From positions 16,822,284 through 16,886,283 of the forward strand of contig OY855915.1 in the NCBI GenBank assembly GCA_963693305.1: a stretch of 64,000 nt of DNA, read 5' to 3'. A model generated the notes under the pieces. The model did not search any database. It had not been told where the DNA came from and worked only from the letters and a program-made list of their open reading frames with translations. Every line of letters starts with the position of its first letter. The stretch's first letter is position 1. Positions 11,014 to 23,700 of the stretch are shown here, piece by piece. The DNA comes from Meandrina meandrites. Taxonomy: Eukaryota > Cnidaria > Anthozoa > Scleractinia > Meandrinidae. The position numbers were made by a program, and so were the translations under genes.

Positions 11014-11382
11014 TCGCTTACACGGATGCGGTTTCCAATCCACACGGTTTCGTGTTATCGAAACCGCATGGGAAACGACACGTTTTCGAAGTTTTCACAC
11101 ATAGCCTATTTAACCGTTTTCCAAGTGTTTAATGTATAAGCCAGCCCTGCACTCCGTGTGAGACTCGCAATGTTTAATCTTCGCGAGCATCCAATTTCGT
11201 GCCAAAATGCGTAGCCGTTTCTAAATCGATGCGGTTTTACCGTTTACACGACCAATGAAACCGTATCGTTTTGAAAACGCTCCACTTTTGGTAGCGTTTT
11301 CAAAACAATGCGGTCCTAATAACGAATGACGTAACCGCATCGCTTTCGATACGGTTACAAATGAAACCGCGTTCGTGTAAAA
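11014..11382. repeat. short TIR element
   Basis: TTACACGGATGCGGTTTC at the left end and GAAACCGCGTTCGTGTAA at the right end form about 18-bp terminal inverted repeats. The interior has many sub-copies of CGGTTTCG and AAACCGCAT in both orientations. Non-coding. Likely a miniature inverted-repeat element. Confidence 0.6.
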
Positions 11383-11383
11383 G

Positions 11384-11930
11384 TACCTCAGTCGGTCAGT
11401 CGATTGGTCAGCCAGTCAGTTATTCAGTCAGCCAGCCAATTGGTCAGTCACTCAGCCAGCCAGTCAGTTGGTCAATCAGTGAGTCAGTCAGTAAGTCAAT
11501 CAGTCAGTCAGTCAGTCAGTCAGACGGTCAGTCAGTCAGCCAGTCATTGAGTCAGTCGGTCAATCAGTGAGTCAGTCAGTCAGTCAATCAGTCAGTGAGT
11601 CAGTCAGTCAGCCAGTGAATGGAATGAATGAATGCAGTAACTAAATAATCATGTCGAGTCCTCGTACAATTTCTTCACACCAGTTTTATTAGTAGAACTC
11701 AGTTAGTAGAAGTCAGTTATTCCGTCAGTCAGCCAATTGGTCAGTGAGTCAGTCAGTCCGTCATTGAGTCAGTCAGTGAGTCAGTCAGTCAGTCAGTCAG
11801 TCATTGAGTTAGTCAGTCAGTCAGTGAGTCAGTCAGCCAGTGAATTGAATGAATGGATGCAGAAACTAAATAATCATGTCGAGTCCTCGTACAATTCTTC
11901 ACACAAGTTTTATTAGTAGAACTCGAACGT
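11384..11930. repeat. GTCA-type minisatellite with duplicated flank
   Basis: Two long tracts of tandem GTCA/GTCAGCCA units (about 11389-11612 and 11720-11838) are each followed by the same ~90-bp unit containing AATAATCATGTCGAGTCCTC. The whole ~225-bp composite is therefore itself duplicated. A Ser/Gln-rich reading frame across the first tract is a product of the repeat. Confidence 0.85.
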
Positions 11931-12164
11931 AACAGTTCCAATGGCTGAAGCTGGAAGCTATTTACAATGATGCTCATGATAAGCGTGACTTGAGAACAGG
12001 TTATAAATGTGCTACACGTATCCTATTGTCTCCTTCGGTGTACACCGTTTTTATAGGAGACTGGTTTTCTGCGATAGTTTCCAATGTAATTCTCATAGTC
12101 GTTTAAAAAAACATGGTGACTCAGTTTGCTTGCGCACAAGTCTTCAATATAATACAGACAAAAA

Positions 12165-12262
12165 AAACCTCACTTCAGGGCTGATATAGACTTCAAAACC
12201 CTCAATTCAGGGCTGATGTGGACTTAAAAAACCCTCAGTTCAGGACTGATATGGACTTCTAA
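12165..12262. repeat. three-copy tandem repeat (~36 bp) beyond the TOP2 stop
   Basis: Three copies of a unit containing CCTCAnTTCAGGrCTGATrT and GGACTT lie just downstream of the topoisomerase II stop codon, probably in its 3'UTR or shortly beyond. Confidence 0.7.
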
Positions 12263-12305
12263 CCAGCTGCTGCTTTACTCGATGGATAAAATACTGCCCT
12301 GTACT

Positions 12306-15300
12306 TTATTCATCATCAAAGTCACTGTCAGACCCAGACCAATCTCGAGTGTTTTCATTCTCTTTGCCATCGCTATCACTGTCCTCCACAAAATATTTCA
12401 CAGGAGCTCGAGCTCTTCCAGCTCTTGGAGCTCGACTGGCAACAGCTTTTTGTAGTGGTTCTTCGTCGCTGGAGCTTTCTACTGCTTGTTTGGACTTCTT
12501 TGGTGGTGACTTCTTAGGCTGTGTAAAAGGACAGAGGATAAGTTCGAAATTAGATCATCCTGTATTTGCTTCAAGGCTCTATATTCTTACACCTAAATTT
12601 AAAACTTTATTTTTGGCAAAGCGTCCTAATCGACTCTTATTTTATCTTATTCCTCTTTGTTAATGTTATTCTTTTATTATAATCTCATCTTACTAATCAT
12701 GATTTTGCGGTTTTCTTCGATTTAGAACGTAATTTTTGAAGCACTCGCTAAACGATCAAACACTTTTATCCAACATTATCTTGGATGAACCGGCAAAACA
12801 TCAAGATACTTGAGTAAAGAACAGAAAAATAATGTCAGGGGACAGGGTGGGGAGAGTTCTCAACATTCTGTGATCAAGCGTTTTGGCTGAGACGAAATTT
12901 TCATGAATATTGACTAGCTGACAAAGATTTCACTTTGCAAAAACGAACTTGTTGCAGCTTGGAGAAAACCTCAGACATTTTTCTCTTCTTTTATTTTTCA
13001 GACTTAAGGCCCGTTTACACAGGCGATTTTTGTCGCGCAACTCAATGCAATTTTTGTCGCACCGAAGTTGCATCAAGTTTTGAACATGTTGGCGCGACAA
13101 AAATTGCATTGAGTTGCGCCACAAAAATTGCATCGAGTTGCGCGACAAAAATCGCCTGTGTAAACTGGCCTTTAGGGTGCTTTCCATTATTTTGTCAGAA
13201 CTAGCTGGCCGGTCCGGTAGTTTTGAATGTGAAATGGGCCTTTTCCACGAGATTTTCGCACAAATCCACCATAACAGTGTATCAGTATAATATTTATGTA
13301 TTGACTGATTTGACAAGACAAATCTGACCAACAACGGAATTCTGTTCTCGAATATCCAGCTAATTTCCGGTCCTGGCCGGCCAGTTCTGACTACTGGTAA
13401 GCGCCTTTACAGGGTTCGTACAAAAAATCGTAACCATTTTTCCAGGACTATTCAAGGACCAAATTGAATTTTCAAGGACCCCCTACCAGGGAGGTAATTT
13501 AACAGATGGTATATAAATGCTGTAAATGTGTTTGCTCCATCTCCTTCTCTACATTCTAGTCTTTTCTCGTTATTGGCTGTTTTTACACTCGTGTTTTAGA
13601 GTTTGAAGGTGCTTTACACAGGAAAAGAATACCATAGTCTATGCAAAGCAATTTGGTTTCGACGCCACTATTTTTAAAGTTGAAGAAAATTCAAGGACTT
13701 TTCAAGGACTTACACAGAAATTCAAGGACTTTTCAAGGAAAAATGGAATTCAAGGACTTTTCAAGGACTCCCCCTAAAATTCAAGGACTTTTCAAGACTG
13801 TGCGAACCTTGCTTTAGTCTTCATTTTTCCGTCTGAAAACTGGTTTGCAGGTTTCAATGTTTTTTATTGTTTCAAGAACTTTAGACTCCACGAGCCCTGA
13901 GTGTAAGTATCCGTTACATTACCTTTATGGTCTTTCCTTTAGCTGCTGCAGGTTTCTTTGAAGAAGCTATCTCTGAATCAGAGTCTTCGCTGCTGCTATC
14001 AAGGACGGCTATTTTCCCTCGTTTGCCTTTCTTAGCAGTCTGTTTCTTTGGCAAGTCAGCATCGGCACTGTCATCTCCAGTGGATCCCTTAGATGAAGTC
14101 TGTTTCTTTGCTGCGGCAGATTTCTTCGCCGCCCCTGCAGTTGGCTTGGCTTTGGTAGGCTGTTTCTTTGTAGACGTTTTTGGAACAGTGTCTTCTGAAG
14201 TCTCTTTTGCCTGTTAATTCACAAATGTAATGAATATCGCGGCCACCATCACTAATCTTTAAGACTAAAGAGCAGTTTAATGTTTTTGTAGCATTCAAGT
14301 TTATTACTCGATTTTGCTTGAACAATTGAAATAGAACTGAACATAGATTTTCAATCAAACTTTGCTATTGGTTGATTATCTTAACAGGGGACTTAACTGT
14401 TGAAATAAAAAGGGGGGGGGGGGGGGGGTCACCATATTCGTTTAAGAGCAGAAAGACCTTGTATATGTTGTGGTTCAATTTTATCCTTGGTTCAAATTTT
14501 ATTTTCCTATGCTTCTAGGTATGATAATAGTTTGAAAACAAGGAAAAAACCTTTTGAACCAACGATAAAACTGAACCACATAATTCCTTAAATTTGTCAG
14601 CTTCCAGAAGCGGAAGGGCCTCGAAACGGAATCTCCCAGAGCCGTTGCGTTTCCTGACCGCTGGTTAAGGGGACGCAGGCTCTGGGAACGAGTTTACCTG
14701 AAAAAAAGTGTGCCTAGTAGTGGTGTCCGTTAAGTCCAAGCCAAACGGTAACGCAAGTCTACTGGCAAGTGCACGGTGAATTGTCAAAAAAAAAACATTT
14801 ACATGCTACTGCGCGCGCGGTTATTCAGTACTTGAAGCAATCAACAAGACTTGCGTTGGGTAGCCAAACGGTGAAAAACTCGCGTTGACTTGCGTGCAAA
14901 TTTGATCTCGACCAAAGTGAACGCAAGTCATCGCCAAACGGAGACGCAAGTTTGGCCAGGCCTTTAGCGAAAGTTTTCCTATACTGCTATCACGCCATAC
15001 TGAAACAAACTGAGTGAGGCGCCATCTTCATGTTTCTGCGCATCCCAGCTACGCATAATTTCACACGTGATTAGCGCGCGCATTAAAAATGGCGGCTTTC
15101 TTTGCGGCTGGACCTCGCCAGAGGTAATTCGTCATTTTTTCGAAAAGGAATACGGTGATCTAGCATTTTTCCTGTTGTTTTGAATTAAGTAATAACTTTC
15201 TGTGAAATAAATATGGACCTATTCTTAGAGAAGAATAAGAAAAAATCATCAGAAGCATGAATTTAGCAAGTAATCGTGACTATAATCATGATGATAATTG

Positions 15301-17726
15301 CATATAAACAAGGTGCTGTTGTTACTCCTAAACGAGCATGGGCAGCCCGCATTTTTATTTCAAAATTTAAGTTCCTATAAGGTAAGCAACCAATAGGCAG
15401 AGTTTGAGAGTGCAGGTTCTATTACAGTGGAATGACCTTAACTAACTGGTGTTGTGTAACACTTACTCTGGATTGAAGGGTGTTTGGTGGTTTAGCAGGA
15501 GAGAGTTTTTGAATCAGAGCTCGTGTAGCCTGTACGTCACTCTTATCTGACTCGGCATCACTGTCAACGCTTGCTTTATTAGACTGCTTCCCGCTCTTCA
15601 CGGATGTAACTGTTGAATCATCATCCTCGTCAGAACTTAGCGCGTAGACCTTAGGTTACAAAACAATTCAGTAAGCAAAAGCGTTAACTCACCCTTTGTG
15701 TTAACTCACAAAACTAAAGGCCCGGGGGTGGGTACTCTGTATATTTTTGGGTGGGCGTGTGCCGCTGGGACTCTGAAACCCTTACCCTATACCAGACCAT
15801 GTTCAGCTGATTTTGCAGCCTTATACTAGACCAGACACCGAAAATCCCTACCCTTTCCCAGACTTGCATTTTTTAGAAGTGTATCACTATTAGTGTTTTC
15901 AATGGAAACCATCTAACAACGTTGCTGCGAAGATTTTATTCACGATCATGGAAGCCTCTTTCTCTTCCGAGTTTCTAATATTTCTAATTGTTCACACCAC
16001 TGATCAGTTTCCCAGCAAATGATACCCTATTCTCGACCAAAACTCTCTGATTTCTATACCCTATGCCAGACTAAACTGCTTGAAAACCATACCCTTCACA
16101 GCGGCATATACCTATATAGCTCATATATGTATGATATTTATGCATTGACAGGAAAAATCTTACTACCAACAGAATTCTGTTTAACAATTATTCCACGAGC
16201 CCGTGTTGGATATGAGATGGTAGATAGTCGACAAGGCGCGTAGCGCCGAGTTGGCTATAACGATCTCATATTCAACAAGCGCGAGTGGAATAATTGTTTT
16301 ATTAAAAACGCCCAAAAGAATTGCAATATTTGAGCTCCCCAGCTGTTTTCGTTGACGCGCATCGGCTACGAAATTTTTGGTGAATAGTATATGAGCTCAT
16401 ATACCATTGCCTGTTAACCAATCAAATCTCAGGAATTGCAATATACCATTGCTAGTTTTTAATAATACCGAATATACCTAACCATTTAGTTATGATGCCC
16501 TGATACTTCTTGTCTGAATTACTATAGAACTCAAACAATAACACTTGGTTTGTATCATTCAAAAGGTTATTTTGATGAGCTTATTTTTGAGATGCATTTG
16601 GCTATTCAAAATGCTTGGGCTAATATTTAGAAAGGCTTTTGTGTCTGAAACATTTTGGATCCATTCAATACAGCACAGTAAAACTTAAACTCATACAGTC
16701 GCCAAAGGACATCAAAAGAAGTGTCGGAGCTTACGCTAATGACATATACACAACAAGCCTTAAAATTGGAGCAGAGAGGAGGAGGAGGGGGGGGGGGAAT
16801 CCCTGGAGTTTTGCATTGAGATTGGGGCCCTTATCAAGAAATTTAAGCTACATGGAATAAAAACCACAAACTACAGAAAACAAAACAATCGCTCGCAAAT
16901 AGCTGCTTCCCTGAATGCTGAGGACGTTTAGGGGGGGGGGGGGGGGGGGGGGATTTGTAGTTAGATAATATTTTATTATCAAAATTTAACAATACAGTTG
17001 AATCCCGATTTCTTGAACATCCACGGAAAATGAAAATTCATTTGACAAATCGGGGGTAAAATTTCAGTGTGTGACTTCGTGAAACAAATGCAAAGGAAGC
17101 TACCTCAGGAGGTTCAAGAAAATGGGATTCTGGTGTATTCAAGCTAAGGCCTATCGCTGGTCACAGGCTCTAACAACAACCTCTGCTGCACAAACCTTAG
17201 GAGCAGTAGTTCTAGCTGTCCTCTTAACAGGTGGTGGCCCATCCTCCTCATCACTGAACTGCATAATAAAGTCATCATCACTATCTGCTTTCTTTGCTTT
17301 GTCAGCAGCTTTCTTCTTTGAACTGAACATCTCCAGAGTGGTCTGCTTCTTGGATCTTGAAGCACTACTGCCAGCTGACTCCGTGCCACTACCGGCTGAA
17401 CAGGAGGATGAACTGGGCAGTTTTTGACGCTGTGCCAGTCTGTCAGCGAGCGACTTCACAGGAGGAGCTGTATCTCCCTCGTCAAACTCCCACGAGTCGT
17501 CACTCTTCTCTGCTTTCTTGCTAGCTGCTGCCTCCTTGTTCTTGCCTTCTGCGGCTTTCTTCTTCTGTTTGTCTTCAGGATCAGCAGCAGGCTTCTTTGC
17601 TGGAGCTTTTGGTTTATTGTCCAGTTTCTTTGCAGGCTTTGAAGGTTTCTTTTTCTGCTGCTGTGAACGCCCTCCTTTGGGTTTTACGCACATTTCTTGG
17701 TCTTCTCTTTCCTGTTGCTCAACTCG
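12306..17726 (-). CDS. TOP2: TOP2 exons 21-24: disordered nuclear C-terminal tail
   Basis: Lys/Ser/Asp-rich, low-complexity tail with many basic clusters suited to nuclear import and acidic SDSD-type clusters suited to casein kinase. Exon 21 contains [10 protein letters not shown], comparable to the KKQTTLAF motif of vertebrate TOP2. The final exon contains [15 protein letters not shown] and ends [10 protein letters not shown], comparable to the vertebrate C-terminal chromatin-tether motif. Exons 22-24 were joined from conserved splice sites and phase. If intron 21 were retained, the frame would stop at 17151, giving a shorter tail. Confidence 0.88.
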
Positions 17727-20700
17727 CTGAAAAAAATAATGACAACAGTAGTACATCAAAAATCAACAGTGATTCAATAAATATCCACATCTGAAAACCA
17801 TTTATTAGTACAATTTCTCCCTCACTCATTTCCTGAGCCATTCTCTTTTTCAAGGAATACAGACATTGGAATGACGCCGCATCACGCCACATGAGAGCTA
17901 CATCAAATTTGTGCCAAGGTCGCAAAATAACAGTAACCAGCCATTGTGTTACTGGCACGGAAATTACCTTTTTAATCTCTTTATGAGAATTCTTAGACTG
18001 CCCCCATGGTAGTCTCCAGAATGAGCAAGTTTTCAGGCTAATGAAAGCACAATTGTTTCGAAAATTGCTTTTGAGATTTAAATTCAAGCTGAGTCTTACA
18101 ACTAGATAAGTGTAAGTGGAGTGTTGAAATGGTCAGTGATCTCACCACTAGTGGCTTGTGAGCCACCTTTTTTGTTCTTACCAAATTTTGACATCATCTA
18201 TGATCCAGCATTGTCCACACATGTGTGTTAAGGAGGCTCACAATGGTTTCCAGCACTTTTCCAGTTCTTAAACTTTGATGGGTCAGTACTACAAATCGTT
18301 ATCATTTGCTGCTACAATAATGATATCAAACAAATGTGCAATCATTGCTGAACAAGTTATAGCCATTTTCATGATGTCATTGCTTACCATAGCAACAGTT
18401 TAGCCTGTTAAAAACACCCTTAATTTTGCCTTTAAGTGCTTATAACTCAAAAACGAGCACGGTGACCCCCATTTTTTTATTATTGAATAATGATTAGCAT
18501 GTTGAGATGCAACTTTTTACAAAGTTAAAAAAATTTCTATCTAGCGGTTTCAGAGCCACCTTAAATTTCCGAAAATTTAAGGTGGCTCTGAAACTGCTCG
18601 ATAGAAATTTTTTTAACTTTGTAAAAAGTTGCATCTCAACATGCTAATCATTATTCAATAATAAAAAATGGGGGTCACCGTGCTCGTTTTTGAGTTATAA
18701 GCACTTAAGGACGTTCGTGCGAAAATCTTCCAACATTGACTTTTTTCTAAAACTTTCACCAGTGTGAGTTTATGGGTTACTCATGTCAGAAATGTAAAAA
18801 AATTGGGGGGTCACCGAATTCGTTTCGGAGATAAGATGTCCAAAAGATCACCTTAAGATCTCACAAATCAGCCTTCGTTTCTGACAATCGCGACAGTGTC
18901 TGTTTGCCCAAAAATAATGTGAATAAGTTCATGAAATGCAATTTTCTTGTCCAAGTATTGTTTAAGGGGATCTATTAAGCAAATTGATTCAACTGGTGAT
19001 GTTCCTTTAAAAAATCTAATCGTTTAGTGATCACATTTGTACTCGCCTGGCAGTTGAAAGATGGGCAAGATTTGATGTCGCGTGGGCAAAAAAATTAGAA
19101 ATTTGTAGACTTCCTACATTGACTTTTTGCTCATTTTTTTACAATCTGTCAAGAATCTAAAAACAAAGCTGCCTATCAAAAAAAAATTGGGATCATTTGA
19201 GAGAGTAAACTGCGAGCAAAGTTATCGCAACAGCTACCAGTTTGGAAAGTTTTCTCAGCGCGCGCGCTCGATGCATGACGTGGCGTGACGTTGCGACATG
19301 AATTACGTGTGCACTAAGGATGCGCAAAAACAATTAGCGCGAACGTCCTTAAAGGCAAAATTAAGGGTGTTTTAAACAGACTAAACTGTTGCTATGGTAA
19401 CCAATGACGTCATAAAAATGACCACAACTTGTTCAGCAATGTTCAGAAATTTGTTTGATATCATTATTGTAGCAGCAACTGATAAAAATTTGTAGTACTG
19501 ACCCATCAAAGTTTAAGAACTGGAAAAGTACTGGAAACCATTGTGAGCCTCCTTAAGTAAAGGCAAAGGCACAAAATAACCCATGTATGAACTGGCGTGA
19601 GGTAAGCACAAGCACAAGTTATGCTTTGTTCAACAGAATTCCTGAACTACTGCCCTTCTGCTTGTGCTTATTGCACAAGTATGACCCACTCACATCATTA
19701 TCTAAGATGCACAGCAAAATGAAATGTATTTGTTTCATAGTTTTGGACGAACTCACCTTCAACTCTTCCAAGAAAAGATCAAGGTCCTCTGTCCAGAGGT
19801 CCTGTGGGGATTTGCCCCGTAATGTCTCTAGTTCGTCCATCTAAATAACAAAATAGATTGGATTACTGTTGGGAGAAGCACTCAATGACTTGCAACCTTC
19901 AATCGCTAGAGGTTTAGAGGTATGGATTTTTGGCCGCGGGGGGGGGGGGGGGGGGGGGGGGGGGCCGAGGGTTTGGAGTCCCATATGAAATGGACGGGGA
20001 TGCTCGTGGGAAATTTTGAATTTAACCCCTAAAAGAGACCAATCTGGGTGTGGCCGAACGTTATGCAGACCCCTAAAAGAGTAAATATAACGAATCAAAA
20101 TTCTTTCTTTTTTGTTATTTCTTCGCGTGCAACCCTAAACGAGACCTTTACGGCTAAAAATAATGACATTTTGCCCAGAGCACCCTAAGCAAGACCAAAA
20201 TCCGAAATTTACACCCCTAAGCGAGACGACGAGCATCCCCGTCCATTTCATATGGGAGTCCCCCCCCCCCCCCCCCCCGGGGATTTTGGTCCCTTCAGGA
20301 CTGGAGTAGCCTGCGAACGAAGACGTATTTCCGGCTGTCGTTTGTCTCCGCCAATGACAAACAACCCTGCCATGCTGCCACCACTGTACATCAGAAAAAC
20401 GAGTTAAATGCAGAGAAAGATCCTCTAAAATTGACATCCCTATATGCCCCAGTTTGGCTGATCTTAAAAACTACTGCAAAACCACCAACCTTATTATCTC
20501 GTTCTTTGAGGAGTTCTTCCTTCTTTTCTTTGGAAAGAGAAAGCATGGACATAGATAACAAATAGTTGAAGTCTGGGCCACCAGCACTTGAGGCAGAGCT
20601 GCTTGCCACACTCGAGGCATCATCAACGTCTCCTTCTTCAGGAGCATCTGATTTTTGAAGCTCTTTCCAAGCTTTGATCGGGTCAGATGGGTATCCATGC

Positions 20701-23700
20701 TGCACCAGGGTTGTGATGATATCACGCTTGGTTCTGTTTTCTGCATGAAAAAAAATGAAAACTTTCTGTGATGGCTGACAAGTTAAGGAGAGCTCACTGA
20801 GAGTACAGCAGTGGGCTGAGATGAGAGGAAACCAATAAAGCCTGAATAACACTCAATAATTATTGTACGCCATGACACTTTAGGTTTTGATCAGTCTGTC
20901 TGTAAGTCAGTGAACCACTTTTGTGGACTTTGCACTACATGGTCACCTCTTTCAGGCTTGTAACAAAGTATGTAGGATCTAGGATCAGTGATCCAAGGCT
21001 TGCAGCAATGGGATCCAGGATCAAGCCAAAATACAGGATCAGAACAGGACTATTTTTCTTTTAACAGGATCATTGCATTTATTTTTGGGATCATGGATCT
21101 AAAAAAATGGTTTAAAACGGAATCATTGAAGAAATGACCTCATTAGGACTCTTACATATAAACTACAATACAAACAAACATTTTTCCCCTTTCTTTTTAT
21201 ATCAGGAGCAACCATTAAAATGCTCATATGATCAAATTTTTTATTTTCAATTTTACATTTTCATGTACAATTATTAGACTTTCTTACTCATCTTGCCAAA
21301 TTTCAATCCACTTCATAATTCAGGTAATCCATTTTTTTATCAACTGCAACTAGTGTTAGCCAGGCATCGTTGACAAACGCTTACCAATGACAATTTGTCC
21401 CTCAATCTTTTCCAAGATAAATCGAGCTTGACTACTCAGCTTGGATGATTCTGCAGTCAGCATTCCTTCTAGCCATGCCTTTCGTATGGCATACCTTTCT
21501 AGACGAAGCTCAAAAAACTCTTTAAGTATGTCTTGTGGCGACTCATACTTGCGCAGACAACCCAAAGCATCAAACAAAACCTGAGATGAAATGAAATATT
21601 ATTTGAGGTGTAAAGATAACCGCTTGCTCTGCTAGACCATCAACTTACACCACCCTGTAGTCAGAATTTAAACTGTATCCTTTGCAGTATTCTGTGAAAG
21701 ACTGGTTATGATTACTTTGATTAAGTGCCCAGGGCAGTTATTGGAGAAGGGGGGGAGGTGCATATTTCTTTTTCAACACAAACAGTGGAACAACAACAGA
21801 TGCTGTAACTGACAGACTCTAACAAAAGAGGTTTGCAAAGTCAAAATGCCATACGCTTGTTGAAAATGTTCGATACTAAAGTATTGCATTCTGGTGAGAA
21901 AGCAGACCACACACCTTGGGTGTCACCTTTAGCATATGATGAAGGCATTACTTTCCAGGGGAATGGCTTACCAGTATAGTTATTGAAAGGGGATATTTAT
22001 TGAAAGAAGGTTACATGTACTTATTATAATCAAATTGTTACTCAACATACAAACATACAAACATACTTTATTCAAGATACACAAGTACAATAATAAGAAA
22101 ATAAGAAAGACTTAAAAATATGAAAAGGCATCTTGAAAAGGAAGTTAGGAGGTTAGCCCTATATAAAACTCCCTTAAAAAAAGAGCACAAATAAAATTAA
22201 AAGGAAAGAAAAAAGAACTGCCTCAGTACATCTACATGTAACTCACCATGTTACTAGTGGAAATTGTACTTTCCAGTTTGAATTTCTTATGCAATCCTGA
22301 CTGCTCTGCCTCAGCCAACTTATCCTCTGTCATAATCAGTACAAACTTCACCGTGACATCTGTGTGGTATTCCTTGTAATCACTGAAAAGAAATCAACCA
22401 ACAAATAAAAGGGTCACAAATGCAATTTTTTTTTTTATTTCTTAACTTATATTATGATCGCTGACTGCCCAAAAAGCATAACCAAATCAGTAAATGCATG
22501 TAACTAAACATTTTGTGGAAAACGTTTTTCTTTTACTCACGTGAGGATTGGAGGAACTTTCTCTGTACCATGAAGCATTGGTTCCAGCACATTCTCTTTG
22601 TAAGCCTGGGTCCATGTGCCAACTGGAAGCTCAGTGATTTCGACAGTCTTGCTGTCAATCACTTCCACATTACCTTGCACAAGGAATTTGTGGGTATCAA
22701 TTTGGGAAATGGTCCCAGTGAAGTTTTTGTATGAAGGAATCTAAAGATGGATAAGAAAAAAAAAATAGAAAAAACATACATACACTTTATCTTCTCCAAA
22801 CCAGTATTGTCTTTTTCCAGGCTAAAGGTTACAGGTCATTTGCACCTCCAATACATGCCATCACTGAATACTGAATACTGTAATAATTATGGCTCTTGGT
22901 TCATTTCTGCACTGTTTTGGCCATTACATTTAGGACTGTAAGATTTTTGATAATTTGGGTCCGTCATTGTCCAATCATGCAGTGTTTTTTGCAATGCTGG
23001 GTAATGACTGTTACTACAGCCATTTAATGCATGCGACTGGTAGAAAGGTAAAAATTCTCACCATCTCTTCAGGTTCCTCTCCATTGATCATTTTCTGCAG
23101 ATTGCTGACGACCTGCCGCACATCAAAGTTAGGCACCTTGGTACTGTACCCAGTACCAATCCCCTCAGCCCCGTTAATCATAACTGTGGGAAGAATGGGG
23201 CAATACCATTCTGGTTCAACAGGCTGGTTGTCGTCAAACAGGTATGTCAGGCTAGGCATGTCATGAGCAGGAAATAGAAGCTTTGTTAAAGGACTCAGCA
23301 TGGTGAAGATGTAACGGGGGCTAGCAGCATCCTTGCCGCCATGGATACGAGTGCCAAACTGGCCAACTGGCTGCAGAAGGTTGACATTATTGCTGCCGAC
23401 AAAATTCTGGGCTAAGTTGATGATTGTGCCCATGAGACTTTGCTAGATGAAGAACAAAAACAGCAAGGATTGAAACCAAAACTTGCAGACAAAATTCCAT
23501 GACCAGAGTACATTCACAATTTTATAGAAGAACTGACCTGCACATCTCCCATGGATTCACAGTTCATAAAATCATTTGAAGTATATCAACAACTGTTGAA
23601 ATGACTGTTGTATTAAATTTTTCAAATTTTGAATGACTTTTTCTGCCTGTGTCACAGACCAGCCATGGAGATAGTCTGCGAGCTGATCAAGTGACTATCA

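Noticed and set aside
11361..11570. Ser/Gln-rich reading frame (SVSQSVSQ type)
   Set aside because: It is a translation of the GTCA minisatellite; any frame through the tract is open.
17122..17794. Several plus-strand frames opposite the TOP2 tail exon
   Set aside because: Antisense shadows of the Lys/Ser-rich exon 21, whose minus-strand frame is supported by splice sites and phase.
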